This document shows positions 1-8,976 of a stretch of 64,000 nt of DNA, piece by piece. Within the stretch, counting starts at the first letter, position 1, and every line of letters begins with the position of its first letter. The translations under genes were made by a program, and so were the position numbers. A model generated the notes under the pieces. That model was not told where the DNA came from, made no database searches, and saw only the letters and a program-made list of their open reading frames with translations. The stretch is taken from the NCBI GenBank assembly GCA_965209105.1, contig CBDBQB010000039.1, forward strand, positions 1-64,000, read 5' to 3'. This DNA is from JAAELZ01 sp965209105. GTDB taxonomy: Bacteria; Pseudomonadota; Gammaproteobacteria; Arenicellales; Poriferihabitantaceae.

Positions 1-1
1 T

Positions 2-1093
2 ATTTTGATTTCAGCCCCAAGAAGGATTGGCAAGTCTTCTATCCTGAAATATATCCGAGAAAATCCGAACGACAATCAAATCATCATTTATATGATTGTG
101 CAGAGTGTTAGTTCGATAGGAGAGTTTAATAAAAAACTCTATATGGAGCTGATTAAAAACAAGCAAATACTCAAAAGCATGGATCGTTGGAGGAAACGAT
201 CGGACATAGCCATTAAGGAGATGCTCAGCAAGGTCAGAAAGGTTTCCGCGACAGGCGTAGAAATTCACAGGAACGTGAACATCGATTATTATCACGAACT
301 AAATAATGTTATGGAAAGCCTAAGCGTTCTAGAAAAGCAGGTCGTCATTTTTATTGACGAATTCCCTGATGCAGTGAGTAATATTGCGAGTGGAAGTCGA
401 GACGAAGCCCGAACACTATTACAACAACAGCGAGAGCTGCGAGAAAAATATAAGAATACGGCCGTACAATTTGTATATACGGGCTCAACTGGTTTGAGAA
501 ACGTGGTGCAAGGGCTGGATGGAATTCATCTAATCAATAACCTTGCCGAAGTAAAAATACCCCCGTTATCTGTTAATGAGGCGAAATCATTAATGCAATG
601 CCTAATTCTCGGAAAGAGAACTTTTGAAAATGAAAGTTTTCATATTTCAGATGAGGTTGTAGAACATACGGTAAATGAGATTAATTGGTTATTACCGTAC
701 TTTATACAAATTATTGTAGAAACTTTGTTCGAAGAATTTGAAAATGATAGCGAGCAGATCACAACTGAATCGGTCAAAGCCTCCTTATCGAAGCTTGTTA
801 GAACAAAATCACAGTATTCTGACTATTTCCAGCACTGGAAAACTCGTCTAGCAAGTTTAGAGCAACCATACAATTCGCTCGCCTTTGAAGTGTTAAATAT
901 AGCTTCAACAAATGGCGAGATATCCTCTGCGGAATATCGCGATTTAGCTGTGAAGTATAAGGCAGGTGATCGAAACCATATCTTAGACGTTCTACAGCAT
1001 GATGGCTATTTGTTCGCCGATGAAAGCGAACAAAGTTTTTCGTTCAATTCCGTATTATTACAAAAATGGTGGTCGAATAATGTCGCAAAATAA
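2..1093 (+). CDS. AAA/P-loop ATPase of the archaeal-ATPase type, 5' end outside window
   Basis: The reading frame is open at the window edge, so the N-terminus is missing. A Walker A motif (APRRIGKSS) lies at about residues 4-12 of the visible part, and a Walker B (VVIFIDEFPD) near 113-122. The C-terminal 70 residues look like a winged helix and end in a Leu-Leu-Gln-Lys-Trp-Trp stretch, as in many ATPase_2-type proteins. The product probably binds and hydrolyses ATP; its partner and pathway are unknown. Its end overlaps the next ATPase gene by 14 bp, so the two are probably translated together. The stretch is visibly AT-richer than the housekeeping genes that follow, which fits acquired DNA. 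The fold is supported; the function is not recognised. Confidence 0.8.
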   Translation: MLISAPRRIGKSSILKYIRENPNDNQIIIYMIVQSVSSIGEFNKKLYMELIKNKQILKSMDRWRKRSDIAIKEMLSKVRKVSATGVEIHRNVNIDYYHELNNVMESLSVLEKQVVIFIDEFPDAVSNIASGSRDEARTLLQQQRELREKYKNTAVQFVYTGSTGLRNVVQGLDGIHLINNLAEVKIPPLSVNEAKSLMQCLILGKRTFENESFHISDEVVEHTVNEINWLLPYFIQIIVETLFEEFENDSEQITTESVKASLSKLVRTKSQYSDYFQHWKTRLASLEQPYNSLAFEVLNIASTNGEISSAEYRDLAVKYKAGDRNHILDVLQHDGYLFADESEQSFSFNSVLLQKWWSNNVAK

Positions 1094-3503
1094 CCCTCAA
1101 TATAGGGTATCCCACAGCTACAACCCAGGAAATCAGTCAAGAGAAGATCTAATCAACAATTTTGTTGTTCGCACTAAAGAATTCAATAAAATATTTTCCT
1201 CAATAAACGCGACTAGTTTATCTGAGCCGCCCCAACATTATTTAATCGAAGGACAACGTGGAGCGGGTAAAACAACCTTAATGTTGCGCATTCGGTACGA
1301 GCTGGAGTCTAAGGAAGGCTCTAAACATATACTTCCGTTGCAACTGTCAGAAGAACAATACGGGGTTTTTTCACTATGTAAGTTATGGGAGCATATAGCA
1401 GATCACATAGAACTAGAGAGTGGATTTGAAGGTATTGTTGAGACGTTCGATACGCATGCGGAAGAAGAGGATTACGAGATTAATTGCTTTGAATGGTTGG
1501 ATGATTATCTGTCTTTAAATCGAAAACGGTTGGTGCTTTTTATCGATAATTTCGGTGATATGCTAGACCGATTTAACAAAACAGAACACAAAAGATTGCG
1601 CGATATCTTTCATACAACTAAAAATATCCAGTTAATTGCTGGCTCTGTTCCAACCCTTCAGAAGACCTACAATTATGATGAGCCATTCTATGAGTTTTTC
1701 AAAATTATTCGCTTATCTGGTTTAACTTCAAATCAAGCTGTTTCTTTGCTTAAGCGCTTAGGCGAGCAATATGGATCTGCTGGTGAAATTAACCGAATTG
1801 CGTATGAGGAGCCTGAACGTATCGAAACGATTAGATTACTTACAGGGGGTGTTCCAAGAACTATTGTACTTTTGTTTGAGATTTTCTTAGATAAGAATGC
1901 AGAAGTATTTGATGACTTGGAAGTCTTACTTGATCGGGTCACGCCACTCTATAAGCATAGAATGGACGATCTGTCACGACAGCAACAAGCGATTGTGGAT
2001 GTATTGGCTTTAAATTGGGATGGAATAACGACAGGCGAAATAGCGAAGTGTTTAAGAACAGAGGAATTTAGTACTAAAAAAGTAGCCGCTCAACTTAAAA
2101 CCTTAGAACAAGACAACATTGTGATTTCTAAACTTGTAGATAGGAAAAACAAAATATATTTTATCAGCGAGCGATTTTTTAATATTTGGTATTTAATGCG
2201 TCATGCACGTAAACGTGATTCCAGTCGAGTGAGGTGGTTGGTTGAGTTTTTACAAGCGTGGTATACACCAGATCAAATCACGCGCCGCGTCACGACTCAT
2301 CTTGATAAGATGAGACAAGGGACGCTGAATGTAAAAGGTGCCTACCATTTAACCGAGGCCTTGGCGCAAGTTGTGTCTTGTATTGATATGCAAGACACTT
2401 TAATCAGCCATAGTAAATCTTACCTCGAAGCGTTGGACTCTACCGCAGCGAGTAAGTTACTGGTATCGGACAAATCTTTGTTGGAAAAGGCGATTGATTC
2501 AGGCAACCGAACTGAGTTTGAGAAGCAATTGATTGATATCAAAAGAGCTCGTGGTTTAGGTGATGCAGAGTCACCATTTTATACGGGAAAATTCTTTCAC
2601 CTAAACGGTGAGCCTGACCAAGCGATTGAATATTATCTAATGGCGATTGAGTTGGGTGAGTCAAAGGCGATGAATAATTTGGCTAATCTATATCTAATTG
2701 AAAAGGAAGATATCGATAAGGCGATTGAATATTATCTAATGGCGATTGAGTTGGGTGATTCAAATGCGATGTATAACTTGGCTAATATATATCAAATTGA
2801 AAAGGAAGATATCGATAAGGCGATTGAATATTATCTAATGGCGATTGAGTTGGGTGAGTCAAAGGCGATGAATAATTTGGCTAGCCTATATCGAATTGAA
2901 AAGGAAGATGTCGATAAGGCGATTGAATATTATCTAATGGCGATTGAGTTGGGTGAGTCAAAGGCGATGAATAATTTGGCTAGCCTATATCGAATTGAAA
3001 AGGAAGATGTCGATAAGGCGATTGAATATTATCTAATGGCAGTTGAGTTGGGTGAGTCAACCGCGATGAATAATTTGGCTAGCCTATATCGATTTGAAAA
3101 GGAAGATATCGATAAGGCGATTGAATATTATCTAATGGCGATTGAGTTGGGTGAGTCAAAGGCGATGAATAATTTGGCTAATCTATATCTAATTGAAAAG
3201 GAAGATATCGATAAGGCGATTGAATATTATCTAATGGCGATTGAGTTGGGAGATTCAGACGCGATGAATAAACTGGCGTGGCTTTATTTTGATGAGAATA
3301 TTATTAACAGGTCGGATCAAGCGCTAGAGTTTTCAGAGCGAAGTCTGTCGATAGATTCGGGAGCCTATCTGTTAGACACGAAGGCAACTATATTGCTATG
3401 GAAAAATAAATTTGACGAATCTATTGAAGTCGCTAAGCAATTAATTGAAAGTGGGGCCTATCAAGATATTGTGAAGGGTTTTTCCGATTATTTGATATTC
3501 TGA
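1080..3503 (+). CDS. STAND-like P-loop ATPase with C-terminal Sel1/TPR-type tandem repeats
   Basis: The start is ATG at 1080, overlapping the upstream stop by 14 bp with a GGTGG just before it; this gives 807 residues. A longer in-frame opening from 999 lies inside the previous gene and is unlikely. Walker A (EGQRGAGKTT) is at 57-66 and Walker B (LVLFIDNFGD) at 151-160. A winged-helix-like segment follows around 325-400. Residues 513-743 are seven 33-residue helical repeats of the D-K-A-I-E-Y-Y-L-M-A-I-E-L-G type, and about 60 further residues follow. The layout (NTPase, winged helix, superhelical repeats) resembles STAND signalling ATPases, whose repeats usually sense a ligand or partner. 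That role is inferred. The stop lies 5 bp from the convergent pyrC stop, and no terminator hairpin is visible there. Confidence 0.82.
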   Translation: MSQNNPQYRVSHSYNPGNQSREDLINNFVVRTKEFNKIFSSINATSLSEPPQHYLIEGQRGAGKTTLMLRIRYELESKEGSKHILPLQLSEEQYGVFSLCKLWEHIADHIELESGFEGIVETFDTHAEEEDYEINCFEWLDDYLSLNRKRLVLFIDNFGDMLDRFNKTEHKRLRDIFHTTKNIQLIAGSVPTLQKTYNYDEPFYEFFKIIRLSGLTSNQAVSLLKRLGEQYGSAGEINRIAYEEPERIETIRLLTGGVPRTIVLLFEIFLDKNAEVFDDLEVLLDRVTPLYKHRMDDLSRQQQAIVDVLALNWDGITTGEIAKCLRTEEFSTKKVAAQLKTLEQDNIVISKLVDRKNKIYFISERFFNIWYLMRHARKRDSSRVRWLVEFLQAWYTPDQITRRVTTHLDKMRQGTLNVKGAYHLTEALAQVVSCIDMQDTLISHSKSYLEALDSTAASKLLVSDKSLLEKAIDSGNRTEFEKQLIDIKRARGLGDAESPFYTGKFFHLNGEPDQAIEYYLMAIELGESKAMNNLANLYLIEKEDIDKAIEYYLMAIELGDSNAMYNLANIYQIEKEDIDKAIEYYLMAIELGESKAMNNLASLYRIEKEDVDKAIEYYLMAIELGESKAMNNLASLYRIEKEDVDKAIEYYLMAVELGESTAMNNLASLYRFEKEDIDKAIEYYLMAIELGESKAMNNLANLYLIEKEDIDKAIEYYLMAIELGDSDAMNKLAWLYFDENIINRSDQALEFSERSLSIDSGAYLLDTKATILLWKNKFDESIEVAKQLIESGAYQDIVKGFSDYLIF
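2616..3308 (+). repeat. Seven tandem 99-bp coding repeats
   Basis: Units begin at 2616, 2715, 2814, 2913, 3012, 3111 and 3210, exactly 99 bp apart, each coding 33 residues. Units 2-6 are nearly identical in DNA, including synonymous positions. Unit 1 differs only in its first codons, and unit 7 diverges in its second half. The differences between units cluster at a few codons (ESK/DSN/EST and the N-L-Y-L versus S-L-Y-R tail). This points to recent expansion or active gene conversion and predicts copy-number variation between strains. Confidence 0.95.
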
Positions 3504-3508
3504 AAAAT

Positions 3509-4561
3509 CTAAGCGACCCGCCAATCCATGTTCTCCCCGGCAAATAGTGGGATCAATTTGTCTGCGGAATTGATCTCATATGAGGCGGGGACTTCCCAAG
3601 TGTCTTTAATCAGTGTAATGGTGCTTTTATTGGGCGTGAGTCCATAAAAATTCGCCCCTGCGATGCTGGAAAAATGTTCGAGTTTATCCAATGATTCGAG
3701 TTGTTCAAAGAGTCGTGCGTACATTGGCATGGCGGCGTGCGCAGTGTAGCAACCCGCACATCCGCAGGCAGACTCCTTGGTATTTTGTGTATGCGGAGCG
3801 CTGTCGGTCCCGAGGAAGAATTTATCGCTGCCCGCGGTTGCTGCTTTGGCCAATGCGGCTCGGTGTTGTTCGCGTTTTAAGACGGGCAGGCAATAATGGT
3901 GCGGGCGAATGCCACCGCGAAATATCTCGTTACGGTTAAACAGCAGATGTTGCGGAGTCAGTGTGCCCGCAATATTATTTGTCGCCGATTCGACAAAGGC
4001 AATGCCTTGTTCAGTGGTGATGTGCTCAAGCACGATTTTTAGTTCGGGCAACTCATGCACAATGGGTAATAAAACTTGATCAATGAACACTGCTTCGCGA
4101 TCAAATATATCGATATGTGGGTCGGTCACTTCGCCGTGAACTTGTAATACCAAGCCTGTTTCCGCCATTTTTTCCAGCACGGGCATCAAGCTGACCACGC
4201 TGGTGACGCCCGCATCAGAGTGGGTCGTGGCACCCGCCGGATACAATTTTGCACCCACCAACCAATCTGTTTCGGCAGCGAGTTGAATTTGATCTGTTGA
4301 AGTATTGTCGGTCAAATATAAAGTCATCAGCGGCTCAAACTGAGCCTTGTGGCCGACTGCAGCTAAGATCGCTTGGCGGTAATCCTCGGCTTGCGCAACG
4401 GTGGTCACGGGCGTTTGAAGATTGGGCATCACGACCGCACGACGAAACGATTCAGCGGTTTGACGTGCTGCGAACTTGAGCATTTCGCCTTCGCGAAGAT
4501 GGACATGACAATCGTCCGGCGCGCGTAGGGTGATTGATCGAGTGTTGGGTGGCTTTTCCAT
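3509..4561 (-). CDS. pyrC: Dihydroorotase, class II
   Basis: Interconverts carbamoyl-aspartate and dihydroorotate, the third step of pyrimidine synthesis, in the cytoplasm. The 350 residues match the short class II enzyme. The metal-site residues are visible: the HVH pair (H19, H21) after Asp-Asp-Cys, the lysine that is carbamylated (K105, in GAKLYPAG), H142 (QVHGE), H180 (LEHIT) and the catalytic aspartate D253 (GTDSAPH). The nudJ-like gene lies 7 bp upstream on the same strand, so the two are probably co-transcribed. It ends tail-to-tail with the repeat ATPase gene. Confidence 0.97.
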   Translation of the reverse strand: MEKPPNTRSITLRAPDDCHVHLREGEMLKFAARQTAESFRRAVVMPNLQTPVTTVAQAEDYRQAILAAVGHKAQFEPLMTLYLTDNTSTDQIQLAAETDWLVGAKLYPAGATTHSDAGVTSVVSLMPVLEKMAETGLVLQVHGEVTDPHIDIFDREAVFIDQVLLPIVHELPELKIVLEHITTEQGIAFVESATNNIAGTLTPQHLLFNRNEIFRGGIRPHHYCLPVLKREQHRAALAKAATAGSDKFFLGTDSAPHTQNTKESACGCAGCYTAHAAMPMYARLFEQLESLDKLEHFSSIAGANFYGLTPNKSTITLIKDTWEVPASYEINSADKLIPLFAGENMDWRVA

Positions 4562-4568
4562 TGGCGTA

Positions 4569-5057
4569 TTATGTCTTTTCGTCTGTCTTGACCCTTTTAT
4601 GGGTGATTAAGCTCAAAGGAAATCGTTGGCCGTCAAGATAGTCGGAAATTGCATCGATTACAATAGGACTGCGTAGGGTCTGGCGCTTAAGCTCTTCCAG
4701 CTCAAACCAATGGGTTTGCATGATGTCTGGGTCGAGTGGACCATCGTGTATTTGCGCGGTGATCGACCCGGTATAGCACACCCTTAAATAGGTCTGCTGA
4801 TTGCTGGCGGTGAAATAGTAAAGGCCGACAATGTCACTCGGTTCGAAAGCATATCCCGTTTCTTCCAAGACTTCGCGCTTCACCGCCTCTAAAATCGACT
4901 CGTTTTCATCGACATGCCCCGCCGGTTGGTTAATCACATTCGCGTGGCGTGGATGCTCTTCAACACATAGAAATTTGTTGTCTCGCTGAATAATTGCAGC
5001 GACAGTAAGGTGAGGGAACCAACGGTCTGTGGACACGATATAAAGATGTCTTTTCAA
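4569..5057 (-). CDS. nudJ: NUDIX hydrolase, NudJ-like
   Basis: A full Nudix box (G-x5-E-x7-R-E-x2-E-E-x-G) runs from G47 to G68, with the helix SILEAVKREVLEE. The PHLTVAAII opening, the Asn-Gln-Pro-Ala-Gly segment before the box and the C-terminal LRSPIV match the NudJ group, which hydrolyses phosphate anhydrides such as thiamine pyrimidine pyrophosphate and nucleoside di- and triphosphates. At 162 residues it is slightly longer than enteric NudJ; the N-terminal 12 residues may be over-called. It precedes pyrC in an apparent operon and is divergent from nadE. The family is certain; the substrate is inferred. Confidence 0.88.
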   Translation of the reverse strand: MKRHLYIVSTDRWFPHLTVAAIIQRDNKFLCVEEHPRHANVINQPAGHVDENESILEAVKREVLEETGYAFEPSDIVGLYYFTASNQQTYLRVCYTGSITAQIHDGPLDPDIMQTHWFELEELKRQTLRSPIVIDAISDYLDGQRFPLSLITHKRVKTDEKT

Positions 5058-5108
5058 TAATGAAGTAGTATTCTATCACCCCGTAAATATTTAGCATCCT
5101 TAAAGAAT

Positions 5109-6737
5109 ATGAGCCAAGCGATTGACATATGCCTAGCGCAAATCAACCCCTGCGTGGGCGATCTAGCGGGCAATATTGCCTTGATTGTGTCAGCAATCGA
5201 TGCGTATGGTGACAAGTCTGATTTAGTGGTCTTTCCAGAGCTTGCGCTGACGGCTTATCCACCAGAAGACCTATTATTGCGCGATGATTTTATGCGCGAG
5301 GTTGATAGATCGCTAAAGAAAATACTCAAGCATACGCGCAATATTGACGCAACCATTGTGCTGGGTCACCCCCTGCGCGAGGGCGAAGATACTTTTAATG
5401 CCGCGAGTGTTCTACATCAGGGAAAGCTTATTGCATCGTACAAGAAAAGATTTCTACCCAATTACAACGTTTTTGACGAGAAACGGTATTTTACAGCGGG
5501 CGAATCTCACACTGTGTTTAGCCTTAAAGAAGCAAAGATTGGCCTCATTATTTGTGAAGATATATGGGAAGAGCCGCCCGTGCGCGAATCCGTTGCAGCC
5601 GGCGCGGATATCGTACTGGTGATTAACGCTTCGCCTTTTCATTTTGATAAGGCCATCGAGCGCGAAGAGGATGTGGTGCGCAAGCGCGCGAGGGAAAATA
5701 AAGTGCCTGTTTTATACGTCAATCAAGTCGGTGGGCAAGACGAGTTGGTATTTGACGGCGGCTCCCACGTGGTCGATTGTGAGGGGGAGATTGTTGCAAG
5801 GTTGCCCATATTTGAGCAAGATTTTCTAACGGTGTCCGTTCAGCCAACGAGCGAAAAGCGATGGTGCCCGCAGCCTGGTGCACTGGCAGAGCGTGGTTCT
5901 AAAGTTGAGCGAATATACAAGGCCTTGGTGGTGGGTGTGCGCGATTATGTGACTAAGAACGGCTTCAAAGGGGTGGTATTGGGTTTATCCGGCGGCATAG
6001 ATTCAGCGCTGACTCTCGCGATTGCCGTCGACGCTCTGGGCAAAGATAAGGTGGAGGCGGTGATGATGCCGTATCGCTATACCAGTGAGATGAGTCTAGA
6101 AGATGCAAGTGAACAGGCTAAAAAGATGGAGGTTCATTACGAGGTGATATCGATTGCGCCGATTGTAGAAGCGAGCATTTCACAGCTTTCGCCCATTTTT
6201 GAGGGCCTCGCTGAAGATACCACCGAGGAAAATATTCAGGCCAGATGCCGCATGGTATTGTTGATGGCGATCTCTAACAAAAAAGGCTTAATGTTACTGA
6301 CGACGGGGAATAAGAGCGAAATGGCGGTGGGTTACGCGACTTTATACGGCGATATGGCCGGCGGCTTTGCTGCGATTAAGGATGTCCCCAAAACCATGGT
6401 TTACACCTTGGCGAAATATCGAAACTCCTTAAGTGATGTGATTCCCAAGCGCGTTATCACGCGCGCGCCTTCCGCCGAATTGCGGCCGGATCAGGAAGAT
6501 CAAGATTCTCTGCCGGACTACGACGTACTCGACGAAATCTTGCAGCGTTTTGTTGAAGAAGATGAGTCAGACAGCGAAATTATCGCCGCGGGCTATGATG
6601 CCCTAACGGTTCGCCGTGTGATTAAAATGGTGGTCAGGAACGAGTATAAACGACGCCAAGCGCCTCCCGGCGTGCGCATAACTCCGCGTGCATTTGGGAG
6701 AGATAGGCGTTATCCAATCACCTCAAAATTTTTCTAA
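5109..6737 (+). CDS. nadE: Glutamine-dependent NAD+ synthetase
   Basis: Amidates deamido-NAD to NAD using ammonia released from glutamine. The N-terminal nitrilase-fold glutaminase domain (about 1-260) shows the Glu-Lys-Cys triad: E44 (FPEL), K112/K113 (SYKKRFLPN) and C149 (IICEDIW). The C-terminal synthetase domain begins near 265 with the PP-loop SGGIDSA at 294-300. The 542-residue length is normal for the bacterial two-domain enzyme. The TAA stop overlaps the ATG of the following acetyltransferase gene by one base, so translation is probably coupled. Confidence 0.97.
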   Translation: MSQAIDICLAQINPCVGDLAGNIALIVSAIDAYGDKSDLVVFPELALTAYPPEDLLLRDDFMREVDRSLKKILKHTRNIDATIVLGHPLREGEDTFNAASVLHQGKLIASYKKRFLPNYNVFDEKRYFTAGESHTVFSLKEAKIGLIICEDIWEEPPVRESVAAGADIVLVINASPFHFDKAIEREEDVVRKRARENKVPVLYVNQVGGQDELVFDGGSHVVDCEGEIVARLPIFEQDFLTVSVQPTSEKRWCPQPGALAERGSKVERIYKALVVGVRDYVTKNGFKGVVLGLSGGIDSALTLAIAVDALGKDKVEAVMMPYRYTSEMSLEDASEQAKKMEVHYEVISIAPIVEASISQLSPIFEGLAEDTTEENIQARCRMVLLMAISNKKGLMLLTTGNKSEMAVGYATLYGDMAGGFAAIKDVPKTMVYTLAKYRNSLSDVIPKRVITRAPSAELRPDQEDQDSLPDYDVLDEILQRFVEEDESDSEIIAAGYDALTVRRVIKMVVRNEYKRRQAPPGVRITPRAFGRDRRYPITSKFF

Positions 6738-7231
6738 TGCCCACCATACGCGCCTTGCAAAAGGCGGACTATCCTCGTTTGCAAGCGATCTACCAGCAAG
6801 GCATTGAATGGGGTGAAGCGACATTTGAAACTGAGATCAAAACCTGGCAAGTATGGGATGAAATGACCGCCAAGGCGGCGCGTTTGGTCGCAATACTTGA
6901 TAATGAAGTCATTGGCTGGGCGTGTTTAAGTGAGGTGACGAGTCGCTGCGTATATCGTGGCGTAGCGGAGACCTCAATTTACGTGGATAATAAGGTTCAG
7001 GGTCAGGGCGTCGGTACTGCCTTATTGCAAGCCTTGATTGAAGCCTCAGAAGCAGCGGGCTACTGGACACTCCAAGCAAGAATATTTCCGGAGAATCCCG
7101 CAAGCATCGCCATCCATCAAAAACTGGGTTTTGAGATATTAGGCTTGCATAAAAATTTGGCCAAGCTCAACGGGGTTTGGCGCGATGTTCAGCTGCTTGA
7201 ACGTAGAAGTAAGACCGTGGGTTTGGACTGA
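6737..7231 (+). CDS. GNAT N-acetyltransferase, phosphinothricin/methionine-sulfoximine type
   Basis: A 164-residue protein of one GNAT domain. The acetyl-CoA loop is seen in V-Q-G-Q-G-V-G-T-A-L-L near residues 88-98, and the N-P-A-S-I-A-I-H-Q-K-L-G-F helix near 120-132. The sequence from MPTIRAL through SIYVDN and the late LNGVWRDVQLLERRS tail resemble the Pat/MnaT group, which acetylates amino-acid analogues such as methionine sulfoximine. The native substrate is unknown. It is packed between nadE and hemW and is probably part of their transcript. Confidence 0.86.
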   Translation: MPTIRALQKADYPRLQAIYQQGIEWGEATFETEIKTWQVWDEMTAKAARLVAILDNEVIGWACLSEVTSRCVYRGVAETSIYVDNKVQGQGVGTALLQALIEASEAAGYWTLQARIFPENPASIAIHQKLGFEILGLHKNLAKLNGVWRDVQLLERRSKTVGLD

Positions 7232-8414
7232 CTTGATCGGTATACCATTGTCTTTGTACGTTCATTTCCCGTGGTGCGTTAAAAAATGCCCCTACTGCGA
7301 TTTTAATTCCCATGCCGCGCTCACGACCTTGCCCGAGCGTGCTTATGTCGATGCCTTGATTCAAGATTTCGAGCAGCAACTTGCGTCGCTTGGTGAAAGA
7401 ACCATTGATTCGGTGTTTATCGGCGGGGGCACGCCAAGCCTAATTGCGCCCACAGAAATCAAGCGGCTTCTGACCGCGATACGCCAGAGTGAAAGGCTGG
7501 CTGATCGTGCTGAAATAACGATTGAGGCGAACCCCGGTGCCTTGGACGCTGGGCATTTCGACGCTTATTTAGACGGGGGTGTGAATCGCTTGTCGATTGG
7601 TGTGCAGAGCTTTAATGACGGCTTACTCAAAAAAATTGGTCGAATTCATAGCAGCGAAGAGGCGCGCATGGCGGTGGAACGCGCTCATCAAGCAGGGTTT
7701 AAGCGTATCAATATTGATTTAATGTTTGGCTTGCCCGAGCAAAGTCTTGAAGCATCGCGTCTTGATATTGAGCGGGCAATTGAACTAGCCGATCAATATG
7801 GAGTATCACATCTTTCGGTCTATCAACTCACCATCGAACCGAATACGCAATTTGCTGTTACGCCGCCTCCTTTACCTGATACTGACATGACGTGGGCGAT
7901 GCAGGAACAAGCCCAAGCATTACTTAGGAAAGCGGGGTTCGAGCAATATGAAGTGTCGGCGTATAGCCGAAATCAGCCTTGTCAGCACAACCTCAATTAT
8001 TGGCAGTTCGGCGATTATGTCGCGATTGGGGCGGGTGCACACGGTAAGCTGAGTGACTTTAATTTAGACGATGAACTTCAGATTCAACGCTATTGGAACC
8101 ATCGTCACCCCAAAGCTTATCTCGATGCAGCGCAGGCATCGACGTTTATGGCTGAAACAAAGAAGACGCTGACAAAAGACAGAGATTTTGAATTTTTAAT
8201 GAATGCGCTCCGACTAAAATCAGGCTTTGATTTGTCATTGTATGCGCAGCGCACAGGCGCGGATGAAGGCGCTTTGTTACAAGTGTTGTCAGATTTTTTC
8301 AAACAAGATTACTTGCGGCAAAGCAAGGGACGAATCGCGCCAACCGATAAGGGCTACCGTTATCTCGACACTGTCTTATTGGCGGTGTTGCCGGATCATG
8401 CATCCGGTGCTTAA
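7185..8414 (+). CDS. hemW: Radical SAM protein HemW
   Basis: HemW is a haem-binding radical SAM protein implicated in haem insertion; it resembles HemN but lacks its oxidase role. The 4Fe-4S motif C31-x3-C35-x2-C38 (WCVKKCPYC) is intact, followed by GGGTPSL and, near 270, the H-N-x-x-Y-W signature that marks HemW. ATG at 7185 overlaps the upstream gene by 47 bp. The family usually begins just before the L-S-L-Y-V-H segment, so TTG at 7233 (393 residues) is a real alternative start. hemJ, another haem-pathway gene, lies close downstream. Confidence 0.93.
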   Translation: MFSCLNVEVRPWVWTDLIGIPLSLYVHFPWCVKKCPYCDFNSHAALTTLPERAYVDALIQDFEQQLASLGERTIDSVFIGGGTPSLIAPTEIKRLLTAIRQSERLADRAEITIEANPGALDAGHFDAYLDGGVNRLSIGVQSFNDGLLKKIGRIHSSEEARMAVERAHQAGFKRINIDLMFGLPEQSLEASRLDIERAIELADQYGVSHLSVYQLTIEPNTQFAVTPPPLPDTDMTWAMQEQAQALLRKAGFEQYEVSAYSRNQPCQHNLNYWQFGDYVAIGAGAHGKLSDFNLDDELQIQRYWNHRHPKAYLDAAQASTFMAETKKTLTKDRDFEFLMNALRLKSGFDLSLYAQRTGADEGALLQVLSDFFKQDYLRQSKGRIAPTDKGYRYLDTVLLAVLPDHASGA

Positions 8415-8455
8415 GTGCGATACACTCGGGTTTTATACTTAAAATTCAGCACCCG

Positions 8456-8935
8456 ATGCAAATTAAAAAAGATACAGCGGTCACGATTGATTACGTCTTA
8501 AAGGGCGATGATGGTCAAACTATTGATGAATCAAATGATGGCTCATTCAATTTCCTAGGTGGGGCGAACAATATCATTCCCGGATTAGAAAATGCCTTAA
8601 ATGGAAAGTCAGCGGGGGATGCCATTGACGTCACGATCGAACCTAAAGATGCTTATGGAGAACTCAGCGATGCTATGATCCAAACCGTTCAGAGATCGGT
8701 GTTTCCAGATGGCTCAGAAATTCAGGTTGGCGCACAGTTTAATGGCGCGGGGCCAAATGGTGAGCCCGTTCCAGTGACGGTTGCTGAAGTAAACGGAGAT
8801 GATATTGTGATTGACGGAAATCATGCCTTGGCGGGTAAAACATTGCATTTTTCTGTGACGGTGATTGATGTTCGAGAAGCAAGCAGAGACGAATTATCTC
8901 ACGGCCATATTCACGGCGCGGGCTGTTCGCACTAA
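8456..8935 (+). CDS. slyD: FKBP-type peptidyl-prolyl isomerase, SlyD-like
   Basis: A 159-residue FKBP/SlyD fold: the N-terminal IKKDTAVTIDYVLKG strand, D-E-S near residue 25, the I-I-P-G-L-E-N-A-L helix, P-K-D-A-Y-G-E, then an insert-in-flap region rich in P-V-P-V-T-V. The last 15 residues hold four histidines and one cysteine (HGHIHGAGCSH), a short version of the metal-binding SlyD tail. It should isomerise prolyl bonds and chaperone folding, and may bind nickel. It sits between hemW and hemJ on the same strand. Confidence 0.9.
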   Translation: MQIKKDTAVTIDYVLKGDDGQTIDESNDGSFNFLGGANNIIPGLENALNGKSAGDAIDVTIEPKDAYGELSDAMIQTVQRSVFPDGSEIQVGAQFNGAGPNGEPVPVTVAEVNGDDIVIDGNHALAGKTLHFSVTVIDVREASRDELSHGHIHGAGCSH

Positions 8936-8976
8936 ACGGGTTGAATGTGGCTTTGCCTAAAAAATCGGCTTGAAAA

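Noticed and set aside
2616..3308. CRISPR array
   Set aside because: The 99-bp repeats have no unique spacers and are in frame within a coding sequence.
2..3503. Naming the ATPase pair as a known antiphage system
   Set aside because: No effector domain or diagnostic partner is in view and the 5' part is missing; the domain architecture alone does not identify a described system.
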